NCBI GenBank assembly: GCA_051294375.1
Contig: CM119267.1
Span: 26,055,293-26,119,292 of the forward strand
Direction of reading: 5' to 3'
Length of the DNA: 64,000 nt
Source of the DNA: Paraspadella gotoi
Taxonomy: Eukaryota > Chaetognatha
The notes under the pieces were generated by a model. That model was not told where the DNA came from. It saw only the letters and a program-made list of their open reading frames with translations, and searched no databases. Made by a program: the position numbers and the translations under genes. Positions 11,394 to 21,430 of this stretch are shown here, in pieces. The first letter of the stretch is position 1. The number at the start of each line of letters is the position of its first letter.

Positions 11394-14300
11394 CTCTCGT
11401 TCACGTTTTTGGTTCTATCCGACTCGTATTTGACCTGTCCTTTATAAGTCTATCTGATATTTTACTTTTATTATATTATTACAGTGTATCCCAATGGTAC
11501 TGTCTGTTAACTTTTACATATCGTGCGGAACTATGTTGTTAAATTTCATTTCTGAGATAACAATGACAAAGATAAGTTCTTACCATTTATTACACTATAT
11601 TTCGAATTCAATTTTTAAAAATTTTTATGTGCAAAACATTCAATTGAAATGAGGCTTTATTTCTCACTTTTTTAAATTTTAGATTATTTAAAATAAATAT
11701 TATTAAAAAAATTAGGAAAAAAATATTTTAAATAGATATAAATTACCGTTCAATATAAAAAGTCCCTGAGCTTCGGATCAGGCTGTAACACCATGTTACA
11801 GGCGGGTTAAGCACCCCGTCCCTCTTAAATGCTAGGCGACCACCGGGCTAGAACACCGAACTTTTGGGTTGGGAAGCGAATGACTTGCCTCCGGCACCAA
11901 TGGCCGCTGATGAACGGTTGGTGGATTTTAGTCCACCATAAATCAAAGTGTTTCGATCTGGTATAGGAGCAGTAAGTTTTTCTTAACAGACAGTACCATT
12001 GGGACACACTGTATTATACTAAAACTTTTTCTATTAAACATTCTTGAATGTCGCTTAAAATTATATCGCTAGTAAACTATTACCCGTTTCTTCAATCAGA
12101 TAATTACTTAATTAATTATCTGATCAGCTGCTTACTACTAATAATCGTAGGCAGATCCGGCGTTGTTTGCTCAAACTTGTTTGTTTTTTTTTTTAGACGG
12201 ATCTGCTTACAGCAGATTCCGGCTCTATAATTCACTTTGTCGGTCCGTCGGTTCCACCCCTAAATCTCGTCGGTGAGTCACCTATATCATCTCAGAATAT
12301 CGAATTATGATAAATTATGCATTATGTGTAAATCCTTTGTTTTGCTTTGTTTGTAGATTATAAGACAGTTTAATTATTTGCAACAACAATTTATTATTAA
12401 AAGACATTTTGCCACTGTTGAAGGCTCGAATTCGAGCCGAAACATGTTCGTCTTTTCATAATAAATTGTTGTTGCAAATAATTAAACTGTCTTATGATAA
12501 ATTATGCAAAAAAATGATATCCGCCCGTCGTCTGTCTGTCTGTTCGGAGATGTGTGATTGAGCAGGAAATCAAGTTTCGATGGAATCGTCTAAGTGGAAA
12601 TGAGTTAAAATGGAAACAAGTTTGAGTTAACAATGTAGGATCTGCCCACGATCATTATCGGTAATTAATTAATTAATAATTATTTAATTAATAATTAATT
12701 TATTCAAGTTAATTATTTAATTAATTCGGCAATTAATTAATTTGATCCGAAATGTTTGTTTTGATTGATTAATTGACTGATTAATTATTGATTAATTAAT
12801 ACATCTTGCATTTACATTTAAAATATAAAGAAAAAGAAGCATAATCAATAAGGCGTAGTGAAAGTTACAGATCAAAATTCGAATAGTTAATCATGAACAG
12901 TCTTGGACTATAGAACATTGATATATAAAAAAAATTGTTTTTAAATTTTTCAATTTTCGCATACGCACAGAGTACTTACCATAGAAAATGTTACAATTTT
13001 AAAATAATGTCTCACCAACGTTTCTGTTTGGTCCTTTTTCCCTCACTCATGTCGAATTCTTAGTTATTATTTGACCGACTTTATTTGACCTTACGCGTCC
13101 AGTGAATATCTTATGGTCTGTCTGTCTCCCCAAAATTTGGGAGAGACTTCTAAGCAACCTTTAGTTTGTTTTTTGACTTTCTGTAAACGGTTAGTCCCGT
13201 CCTCAACTTGAGTTTTACGGGTATTTTATGTGACAATAAAGTGTTTGTAAACAATTTCTTCGTTTTTTACCCTCGTCAAACTTGCAAGGGACGGGAGACG
13301 CCTTGGACGCCAGATTTTGTTAGCGTGAAATCAAAGGAAATTTCACACTTGGTTTTGAAAGCAGATTCGAATTCCTCATAAAAAGTTGATAAAAGAAAAT
13401 ATAAGTCTTAATCAAAAATTATTTCATTAAGTCAAAAATTTAAAAAATTATATTTTTTATTAGTTTATAAGTTAATAATAATAGTTTTTTAGGATTTTGA
13501 TCCACTTAATGACTTAATTTTCTAAAAAGATTTAATATTTCCTTATATCAACTTTTCGTGAGGAATTCGAATCTGCTTTTAAAAAAAACATTTTAAATTT
13601 TTAACATTTTCTATGGCGAGTACTATGTATAAATGTGGGCGTATGCAAAAATTGAGAAATAAAAATTACTTTTTTTTATTTAAAAATGTTTACAGGTACA
13701 AGCCTGTTCGTGATCTACTTTTCGAATTTTGATTCTACTTGATTTAAATATTTTTGCTACGCTTAAATAATCAATTAGTGAAACAGGTTCTTTGTTTTTT
13801 CCTGTTTAATCACACACTTTTTTATCCAAATAAAAAATTTCAAGTCAATCGCTCCATCCACTCATGAGCAATTGGTGTTCAAATAGTGAAATAAATTGTT
13901 TTTGTTTTTTCCATTTAAACTTATTTCCACTCGGACGATTTCATCGTATCCTTCGTATCCAGCTCAATACACTCTTCCCTACCCAGTACCCACACACAAA
14001 ATTTCATTCCAATCCATCTATCCAATCACGAGGTGAGATGGACGGACGGACAGACATCTTTTTTTTTGGGATAATTTATCATAATTCGATGTTCTGACGT
14101 GATATAAGTGAATGCCCAACAAGATTGAAGGGGCGGACCGATGGACCGACAAAGTGAATTATAGAATCGGAATCGAAAAGTTCGCTGTTCAAACCCTGAT
14201 TGCCCTTTTTTTCTTAAATCAGGTCCCTCCGGCGTTCCCATTATACCAAGAGTGAGAGGAAATTCAGAGCTTCCAATGTCTTGATTGACGATGTTGCGAT

Positions 14301-15271
14301 AAAGATTTATAAGATTCCTCCCGTAGCCGGCGGCCATCTGGACCAATGAGGGTTGTAGGCGATAAGCCGAGAAAAGAAGCAAAACGATTATTTTTCTATA
14401 AAATATATAAATTATATATACACTATACATAACAGTTATATATATATAATTAATTATATATTAATTATATAATAATTATAATAACAACGCAGAGAATGGT
14501 TTATCATAATAATTAATTATAATAATTAATTATATATAAGACGAACGTGATGGGAAAAAAGATAAGAAAATAGGGCTTACCTGCACGTCTATAGGATTGA
14601 CGCTGGCGGCGTGAATCTGAATAAGGACATCTCGAGGTGAAGAGATGGAAGGAACGACCTTCTCCCTGGCGAGGACGAGGCCTTCGCTTCCGCTGTATTC
14701 ATGGATTTGCCACGCCTCAAATCGTAGATAGAATAAAGAAAATAAAGTCCAAGGTCGTAATTTGAAAAAAAAAAAAATCATTTATGACCTATTAATTTCT
14801 CCTTTTTTTCAATGTAAAACAATAAAAAACAAAAAAGAATCATTTACCACTTGATGATTTGAAAAAAATAACTACAACTTCACGCTCACACCCTTTAAAA
14901 ATCCACCGGCATTTTCGAATTCAAATTAAAACTGGATTCCTTGTTCGAGGTCTCCTCCGAACCTGCATCGTCTGAGTAGCGTAGAATTCCTGGGCGTGGG
15001 CCATGAACCTGTTTGATTTAAGCGAAGAGAATCCCTCGAGTCTTTGGTCGACGCCGTCAATTTCCGCCGCCGTCGATGAGATCGAGTGACGCGGAAGAGG
15101 AGAGAGAGGAAAGGGAGAGAGGGGGCGAAGGGGCGGTGAAGCGAGGGAAACGATAGGGGAGAGACGAGAATGTCCAGAGGGCGAAAGATGGGGCGAAGTG
15201 GTCAGAGTTCGCGACGAACATCCCCGACATCCACGTTGTAGAAGATTCCGCAAAATCGCTCCAGATCCCAT
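8758..15271 (-). CDS. RTN4IP1: RTN4IP1-like mitochondrial NAD(P)H oxidoreductase, complete, 8 exons
   Basis: Medium-chain dehydrogenase/reductase of the zinc-free quinone-oxidoreductase group; RTN4IP1 is a mitochondrial protein linked to coenzyme Q synthesis and complex I. Exons: 15271-14963, 14715-14581, 14337-14247, 11026-10774, 10565-10410, 10127-9978, 9129-9003, 8928-8758. All phases join, giving 463 residues against 396 in human; the excess is in a long basic, Ser/Pro/Arg-rich leader beginning MGSGAILRNLLQRGC, a plausible transit peptide. Landmarks: AWQIHEYSGSEGLVL and HAASVNPIDVQ (exon 2), EFPLTLG (3), GRDFSGVVVDVG and GDEVWGAIDG (4), nucleotide-binding GSGGIG at residues 272-277 (5), FDVILDTLGG (6), RGAGYCWAVFM (7), VDRGLIKPVVE (8). 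Donors of exons 1, 4, 5 and 6 are GTT rather than GTA/GTG. Introns hold SINE, LINE, foldback and Helentron-like insertions. The start codon lies about 330 bp after the RCE1 stop, same strand. Confidence 0.92.
9261..9494 (+). mobile_element. tRNA-like SINE (family 2) in an RTN4IP1 intron
   Basis: Starts with a palindrome TGGTGGACTAAAATCCACCA, then a tRNA-like head with a B-box-like GGTTCTCGCCC, a body with CGGGGCGCTTAACCCGCC, and a tail ending TACTGTCTCTTCA. Other copies: 10293-10354, 11746-11940, 29025-29239, 40383-40598, 53173-53391, 58982-59211. Confidence 0.7.
9495..9802 (+). mobile_element. Non-LTR retrotransposon ORF2 carboxy-terminal fragment (likely)
   Basis: A frame reads GFIPLVVTTFGAWDLDAL, then LKDFAKLQAMN and TSKHFFERLCLQRENGD, ending at a stop near 9802. 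This pattern (a hydrophobic FIPxVxxTFGxW, then an FFxRLxxxxxxxN segment) is what I know from carboxy ends of LINE reverse transcriptase ORFs, recalled and not searched. It is antisense to RTN4IP1, inside an intron and directly after a family 2 SINE. Composition is GC-richer than the intron. Confidence 0.5.
10293..10354 (+). mobile_element. Family 2 SINE, internally deleted
   Basis: Only the first 10 bases of the terminal palindrome (TGGTGGACTA) and the tail (TATTGAACGG to CTGTCTCTTCAC) remain; the tRNA-like head and body are missing. It lies in an RTN4IP1 intron. Confidence 0.6.
11349..11390 (+). repeat. (CT)n microsatellite
   Basis: About 20 uninterrupted CT units in the long intron between RTN4IP1 exons 3 and 4. 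Confidence 0.95.
11746..11940 (-). mobile_element. tRNA-like SINE (family 2)
   Basis: Ends on the plus strand with GGTGGATTTTAGTCCACCAT. The B-box-like sequence is GGTTCTAGCCC in better copies and is altered here. Inside the RTN4IP1 intron. Confidence 0.65.
12045..12185 (-). mobile_element. Helentron-like element, 5-prime end fragment
   Basis: The plus strand ends CGTAGGCAGATCCGG...GTTTGCTCAAACTTGTTT, the reverse complement of the family 5-prime end. A same-orientation 3-prime end begins within about 10 bp, a head-to-tail junction. Confidence 0.65.
12187..12610 (-). mobile_element. Helentron-like element, 3-prime part, interrupted by a foldback
   Basis: Hairpin at 12195-12224 (GGATCTGCT...AGCAGATTCC), then CTCTATAATTCACTTTGTCGG. 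It is interrupted at 12322 by the foldback retroelement and resumes at 12509 with the CCGTC microsatellite remnant. Confidence 0.7.
12322..12491 (+). mobile_element. Foldback retroelement with hammerhead-like core, 17-bp target duplication
   Basis: A 170-bp insertion in a Helentron-like element, flanked by the 17-bp duplication TTATGATAAATTATGCA at 12305-12321 and 12492-12508; other family members have this only once. Layout: pyrimidine-rich leader ending GTAG, left arm (to about 12408), core, right arm (from about 12448). The arms are nearly perfect inverted repeats of roughly 48 bp. The core reads CTGTTGA-A, stem GGCTCG/CGAGCC, GAAAC-ATGTT; CTGTTGA departs from the hammerhead CTGATGA at an essential base, so this copy is probably inactive. 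Confidence 0.7.
12614..14170 (+). mobile_element. Helentron-like element lacking its 3-prime hairpin
   Basis: Starts AACAAGTTTGAGTTAACAAT and runs through the TTAATTAA part and CATTTCCACTC-type repeats to GTGAATTATAGAATCGGAA. The terminal hairpin is missing. A 918-bp hAT-like MITE is nested in it. It lies in the long RTN4IP1 intron 3, its end about 75 bp from exon 3. Confidence 0.7.
12849..13766. mobile_element. hAT-like MITE, 8-bp target duplication
   Basis: Inserted in the Helentron-like element with the 8-bp duplication ATAATCAA (12841-12848 and 13767-13774). Ends are TAAGGCGTAGTG and, on the other strand, TTAAGCGTAGC; longer subterminal similarity is GATCAAAATTCGAATAG against its complement near 13720. 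No transposase. Relatives at 26040-26757 and 37400-38105. Confidence 0.65.
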
Positions 15272-15515
15272 CTTTGGTTTTTGGGAGTTGATGCTTTTTT
15301 TCTTCGCAGGAAACCGGGCTCAATCCCGACGAAGATATTTCGACGAGTGGACACGCAAATAATGAGAAAGAATCCAACTTGCCTTTTCCTTTTTCGTCCT
15401 TTGAAATTGAATCGGCGCTCGTCGATTACAGGCGTTTACTGGCCGAACCAAAAATATAAAGAGGCTAGATTTTAAATTATTATTATTATTATAATAGCAA
15501 ACGAGACGGAATGAA

Positions 15516-15521
15516 TTTATT
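15516..15521 (-). promoter_or_regulatory. RCE1: RCE1 polyadenylation signal
   Basis: AATAAA on the minus strand, about 83 bp downstream of the RCE1 stop codon and upstream of the RTN4IP1 start. Inferred from position; the sequence is common in AT-rich DNA. Confidence 0.45.
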
Positions 15522-15603
15522 TTAAACAAAATAAGTTTGGATTTCGCAAAGGGATCGAGATCGTTTCCAGTATCTCGCCTTCGCCGTTTTTCTTCCGGTT
15601 TCG

Positions 15604-15758
15604 TCACAATCCCGTCCATATTTCGTTGCCGAAGATCGAGGGATCCGTGAGCGGATACAAAAGAGCCGCCCAAGCGACGGCGCCCACAACGAACGACGCC
15701 AACAATGCCACCTGTGTCCTCCCTCCGTAGACGAAGACATCGCCGAAGTTGGGAAAAC
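15604..15758 (-). CDS. RCE1: RCE1 CAAX prenyl protease 2, last exon
   Basis: Encodes GFPNFGDVF, a membrane segment (VALLASFVVGAVAWAALL) and YPLTDPSIFGN before the stop. Human RCE1 has a closely matching end (GFP, then LLQPLTDPKLYG). The acceptor is CTCAG; two bases complete the glycine codon begun in exon 4. It lies 16-23 kb from exon 4 because of repeats, and in the same orientation as exons 2-4. The RTN4IP1 start codon is about 330 bp further along the same strand. Confidence 0.88.
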
Positions 15759-15993
15759 CTGAGAAACGAGAGGTTGACATGATTTGCACAATACACGATA
15801 CACGATGCACAATAAAGCGTAGCCAAAACATTTTTAAATAAAAAATCTTTAATTTAACACAATGGCTAATAAAAAATCTTAAAAGCAGAAGGATCGTCGC
15901 AATCGCATAAGAAAAATCTGGATTGACGACAAATTTTGATACTAAAAAAAATAAAATTTGAGAAAAGAAAATTAATTATTATTAATTATTTAT

Positions 15994-16101
15994 CAGTTGA
16001 CCAAATTATGTCAGTAGACCAAATTATGTCAGTTAACCAAATTATGTCAGTTGACCAAATTATGCAAGTTGATTAAATTATGCAAGTTGACCAAGTTAGC
16101 T
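15994..16101. repeat. 18-bp minisatellite
   Basis: About six units of GTTGACCAAATTATGTCA with small changes. Also at 24553-24763 and 51563-51950, always within or beside Helentron-like sequence near the 5-prime end. Confidence 0.85.
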
Positions 16102-17209
16102 TATTACCACTTAATTATCGATTGACCTGGAATTTTGTATGAGAGTAGAAAAGTGTATGATTGAACAGGCTTGAGGAGTATTGAAGGCGTGAAGAAATAG
16201 AGGGAAAAATAATGGTATATTTCGCGAAGAGTAGAAACGAGAGAATGTATCGCTAGACAAAATATACTGAGGGGCAGGAGGAGGAAAAAAGAAGAAGAGG
16301 AGGAGAATTGGACGGCAGGCCAAATCCTCCTCTGACAGGAAACCCAAGTCGATGGAATCTTTTGAGTGGAAATGAGTTTAAATGGAAAAAAACAAAAAAC
16401 CTGTTTCACTAATTGATTATGATTCTTTTTCCTTTTATATTAAATGTATATGCAGGATGTATTAATAAATCAAATAATTAATCAGTTAATTAATCAATAA
16501 TTAATTAATCAGTCAATCAATCGATCCATCAGTCCCACCTTAGCAAAAAGCTCTAATAACTCGTGATTGGCTGGTTTGATTGGAATGAAATTTGTTGTGT
16601 GGGTAGGAAATGTGTGTGATAAAGCTGGATATAAAGTTTCGACGGAATCGTGTGAGTGGAAATTAGTTTAAATGGAAAAAAACATAAGTCGCATTTACTA
16701 AAATATTTTTACTTATTTGAACTAATAAGTACTCTAATTAATCATAATTGGATGGATAGATAGAGTTCAAATTTTTTGTGTGGTAGAAAAATGTGTAACG
16801 ATGCTTGATATAAAGTTTTGTTGGAAACATACGAGTGGAAATGAGTTTAAATGAAAAGAATATGAGTCACATTTACTTGAATCTTTTTACTTATTTTAAA
16901 CCCATAATAGATTGCGATGAAATTTTGTGAGCGGGTAGGAAAGTGTGTGAAGAAGCTAGATATAAAGTTTTGACGGAATGTTGCCAGTGGAAATGAGTTT
17001 AAACGGAAAAAACATAAGTCACATTTACTTGAATCTTTATTATTTATGATTACTAATTTATGATTACTAATAAAGGTTTTAATTAATTAATTAATTAAGT
17101 GAAAAAATGATGCAATTTAAAAAAATTATGCAAGTTGAAAAAATGATGCAAGCAGAAAAATGATGCAAGTTAAAAAAATCTTAAAAGCATAAGGATCGTC
17201 GCAATTGCA

Positions 17210-17262
<53 letters not shown>

Positions 17263-17365
17263 AAGAGAGCAGAAAAATGAGCATAAGGATCGTCGCAATT
17301 GCAAAGAGAGAAAAGAGAGAGAGAGAAAGCAGAAAAAATGAGCATAAGGATCGTTGCAATTGCAA

Positions 17366-17397
<32 letters not shown>

Positions 17398-18142
17398 AGA
17401 GAGATAAAAATTAGAGATCCGAGATAAAAATTAGAGAATAAAAAAGTTGTTATTTTACTCACTGAATAAAAATACTTAAAATACTTACAAAATACATAAA
17501 TTAATAAAATTATATTCCGATAACATTGTTTAATCACATGCAATATATCTAGTAAGGCGGGCCAAAATTGAACATTTTTTATAACTTCTAGTTCTCTTTA
17601 AATTTTTTTTTTTCCTTTTACTACTAAATCGATTTTCAATGTAACTTTTTGAATTAGTTCATTGGGTTGTTGCACTGAAGCTTTTAAATATTTATTAATA
17701 TATAATAATTATATAAAGTTTTGACGGAATTGTGCCAGTGGAAATGATTTAGATGAAAAAAACATAAGTCACATTTACTTGAATCTTTAATAATAATGAT
17801 TACTAATAAATGTTTAATTAATTAATTAATTATTTAATGTGAAAAAATGATGCAAGTTAAAAAATTTAAAAATTGTCGCAATTGCATAAAAAGAGAGAGA
17901 GAAAGAGAGAGAGAGAGAAGGAGACATAAAATAAAATAGAGGATATTTGTTTGTTTTGAAAAAATGTAAACAAAACATATTTAATAACTGTCCTAACCCA
18001 ATTTTAAGGACATCGATGATGATAAGTTGAATATAAATTTAAAATTAATTATTACATATTAAAATTTATTAATTAATTAATTAATCGATTAATTAATTAA
18101 TTATCGTAGGCAGATCCGACATTGTTTGCTCAAACTTGTTAT
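16102..18142 (-). mobile_element. Helentron-like element, long minisatellite-bearing copy without hairpin end
   Basis: The plus strand carries repeated segments of about 130-190 bp (GGAAATGAGTTTAAATGG and AAAGTGTGTGA recur) from 16320 to 17060 and again near 17720. Then (GA)n arrays alternate with AAGGATCGTCGCAATTGCA. It ends at the family 5-prime end CGTAGGCAGATCCGACATTG...CTTGTT (18103-18142). The hairpin end is not found on the left. Confidence 0.6.
17213..17405 (+). repeat. (GA)n arrays separated by a 30-bp spacer
   Basis: Three GA runs with recurring AAGGATCGTCGCAATTGCA between them, a higher-order repeat inside the Helentron-like element. Open frames here are Arg/Glu repeats and not genes. 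Confidence 0.85.
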
Positions 18143-18228
18143 GATAATCCATGATTAATTTGGAACTTTTCGCGAATTTACATTGTTTTCAAATGAAATT
18201 TGATTCGAATTTCGATTTTCCTCTTGAA

Positions 18229-21200
18229 TTATTTTATTTCTCCCTTCGATTTCGAATTGGGGAAAAAGGGGAGAAGGAGAACGAGGAGATTGGTGAGAGA
18301 GAGATTGTTGGGGAGAGGGAGAAGGAGAGGAGTTGGGTTGGGGGAGAGGAGGAGGAGAGGGGGTGGGGGAATCCAATTAGAAAGAGGGGAAGGATCGGGT
18401 GAGTTTTTTGTAGCTGGGATTTCAGGGATTCGAGTTCGTACGCCCGGCGGTCGGCCGGGAGGTGGAGGTGAGGGTGGCGGCGATGGAGTTGACGGTCGGC
18501 TGTTGGCGTTGACGTCGTCCGCCTCACACGCTGGTTTTATTCGTAAGATTGAGATTGTTTCTGTTCCCCTTCCGGGGAGTTCGATTTTGAAAGTTAGGTC
18601 GTGACGTGAAATCACGCGAAATGGGCCAAGGTAAGGGGCGGAGAGGGCGTAGACGTGCGTGGCGCGGCGTAACGCTTCCGGAAGTTGGATTTTGGGTTGG
18701 CGATGGGTCGACGTTTTCGTTGGTTGTAATCGGGCGACTTCAAGACGGAGGCTCGCTAACGAACGGCAACGTTGACGGTTTTCCTCGGCGTCACTTCCGG
18801 TCCAGACCGGAAGTAAGTCTCCTGGGATAGCGACGGTTTCGCCGAAAACCAATGTCGGGTTTCAGCATAGTTCTGATCGATAATAAGGAGCAGGGAAGCT
18901 TCAAGAACCAGTCGCCGCGATGATCAGCGCCGAGGGCGATAAGAGATTCTTTTAAGAGGAAAGGTCATTCAGATCAAACACATACAGTTAATCCGTTGAA
19001 TGTAATTAGAGCTAAAACATCGAGAAATACATCGTAATCACCAGTAATCACCAAAAAAAAATTTTATTTATATGTCAACATTGTGTTTTAAATATTTTTT
19101 TTTGAAATCGGTAAATAACAAATTGTTAAGTTAAATGGGTAAGCACATTTTTTAAAGATTTGTTTTTCAATCTGTTTGTTAAAAAATTCTAGGTAAGAAG
19201 TTAAAACACGGTATGCGTGTTAGTTTAGAAGGGGAGAATTAAACAATTAATCTTGTTTACTCTGTTGGTTTCCAGTCATGAAACAAAATCTTCAGTAAAT
19301 AGATGGTAAAGAAATTCGAGCTACAATGAATCTACACTGAATTTGAAGAGTTGCAGCCTAAACGACTGCAATAATATTGAATTAAAAATTTGATAGCAAT
19401 CTTAAAAACATTTGTAAAAATGTAATAGAGAGACATTTTGATATAACGCGTTCCAGTTAGAAAGAATTCAGGGTTAAAGTTTAAAAACGTTTCATTTTCA
19501 AAGATACAAGTTGAAATTTAAAAATGTCTCTCTATTACATTTTTCTATAATTCAGTAATAAAAAATTCATAAAAAAATATCAGATGGATTGCCTTTTCGT
19601 TTGACCTGCAACTCTTCAGATAGGTTTCTTTTATTTTATATTATAATTAAAACCGATATAAAATGGGGTAAATGCAATCAAATGTTTAAAGTGAATACTA
19701 TTTTCGGAATCGCCAGGTGCTCAGCTTTCTGAATTTGTACTCCATTTTGCCTATTCTTGAATTGAATGACCCTTTTTCTTAAACGGTGGTGGAACCTTTC
19801 CACCAGCCCGTTTGATTGTGGGTGATACGCAGATGTTGTCTGGTGTTTTATTCCCAAGGATTGTAGAAGCTGTTGCCACGTTGCCGATCAGAATTGTGAT
19901 CCTCTGTCCGTGGTGATGATTGATGGGACGCCAAATGACAACACCCATCAGTGTACAAAGGCATTGGCTACGGTTTGGGCTGTTATGTCCTTGAGAGGGA
20001 TGGCCGTCGGCCAACGTGTAAATCGGTCAATGATTGTCAGAACATAGTGAAATCCATTAGATGGGGGAAGCGAGACTATGTCGACGTGTAAATGTGAGAA
20101 ACGCCGGTCTGGGGTTTCGAGTTGTCCAATCTCGGGTATGGTGTTTTTTATGACCTTGGCTCTTTGACAATCGTGGCACTCTCTTGCCCATCTTGTCACA
20201 TCTGACCTCATGGATGGCCACACAAATTTTTCAGATACGGTTTGGCGTGTGCATTCGATTCCCAGATGACCCAGATTGTGGATTGCTTGGAAGACTTTTT
20301 TCCTCCTGCTGTAGGGAACGGTCTTAGTGGGCCGTTGCTCACGTCTTCAAAGATCTCGTGTGAGCCGATGGAAATTTTTTGGAATCGGAGACCTGATTGT
20401 GGCTCCTGAGTGATTTTGCGAAAATCGGCGTCGAGGGGTTGATCTTTGGCAAGTTGTTCGCAGTCGATGCCATGATCTAGGACCGAGTTGACGATGTATT
20501 TGAAGTTTTCTTGTCTCCAGCCACTGGCTTTGACACTGCTGCGATTATGGGCGGAAGTGGTTTTGGAGCTTGGATGTTAGAGAGAGAAGGGAAGAGAGAC
20601 GGTGTGGGGGTTTCTGTCGACGTTGTCGTTACGTTTGGGCGAGATAGGGAATCTGCAACAACATTTGCTTTCCCTGCTAAATATCTTAAGTCTGTGGTAA
20701 ACTCCGCGATTCCTGATAACTGGTAGGTTTGTCTAGCAGTGTGCGGTTCTGTCTTCTTGGATAAACCTGGGATGAGAGATTTGTGGTCAGTGTATAGTGT
20801 AAAGTTTTGACCTTCTATCATTGGCCTAAAGTGTCGTATGGCTCAAAATGCAGCAAACAATTCCCTATCGAAGGGTGGCCATTTTTGTTGATTGCTTTGC
20901 AATTTTGCCGAAAAAAATGCCAATGGTTCCCATCCGAGGAGGCCTCGCTGTTCGAGGATGGCGCCCACTGCTGTATTTGATGCGTCTGACGTTACCGCCA
21001 ATTGAGAACCTGCTCTTGGATGTCTGAGGAGTGCTGCTTGTGCCAGATTTTGCTTTGTGGCTTCAAAGGTTTTCTGACAGTCGTCAGTCCATTTCAGTAT
21101 TTTGAGCTTGATTTTTAGAGCTTCGAACAGGTGGAACATATGCAACTTCTAATTTTTCAGGCAACAAACGTCAGGCCTTTGATTGTATTGGTCTGCCCTC

Positions 21201-21430
21201 GGTAGGAATAAAATGTTTTACTCCATGTTTTGGTACTTTGGGCTGAAAAGATGGGGTGCACAAGTCAGGGTATGAGTCTAATAGTTTGTAAAAAGGATCA
21301 TCAGCTTGATCCACGAAATTCACTCTTGGGGGATGTGGGATTGTTGTTGGGCATGCTTTGAGGGTTGTAAAATCAGTGAGGTCGATTAAAAGTCCGTAAG
21401 ATGGTTGGGAGCCAGATAGTAGGGTGTTAC
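18229..21430 (-). mobile_element. Degenerate Ty3/gypsy retrotransposon (pol fragment)
   Basis: Reading leftward on the minus strand: a pre-RT segment with LLDSYPDLCTPSF (about 21290), a jump that removes the RT core, RNase H with SDASNTAVGAILEQ (about 20970) and LYTDHKSLIPGLSKK (about 20780), integrase zinc-finger region CHDCQRAKV (about 20170) and catalytic core DRFTRWPTAIPLKD (about 20010), then a 3-prime pol tail with YLGPFRVISRHDLTFKIEL (about 18620) and a proline-rich end. Stops and frameshifts break it, and a TTAA-flanked MITE splits the integrase region. No LTR or gag recognised. It cannot transpose. GC content is above the surroundings. Confidence 0.85.
18956..19778. mobile_element. 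823-bp MITE with TTAA target duplication, nested in gypsy integrase
   Basis: Flanked by TTAA at 18952-18955 and 19779-19782. Terminal inverted repeats are GAGGAAAGGTCATTCA and, on the other strand, GAAAAAGGGTCATTCA. Leaving it out with one TTAA makes the integrase reading frame continuous across the site. A second inverted repeat lies inside (about 19418-19443 and 19521-19545). TTAA targeting fits piggyBac, Kolobok or ISL2EU-type elements; the ends do not start with CCY, which argues against typical piggyBac. Confidence 0.75.

Noticed and set aside
15281-15826. Long frames on both strands between RCE1 and RTN4IP1
   Set aside because: They shadow the RCE1 last exon and the RTN4IP1 first exon in other frames; the true frames match the families and splice phases.
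17205-17414. Arg/Glu-rich frame
   Set aside because: Translation of GA dinucleotide repeats.
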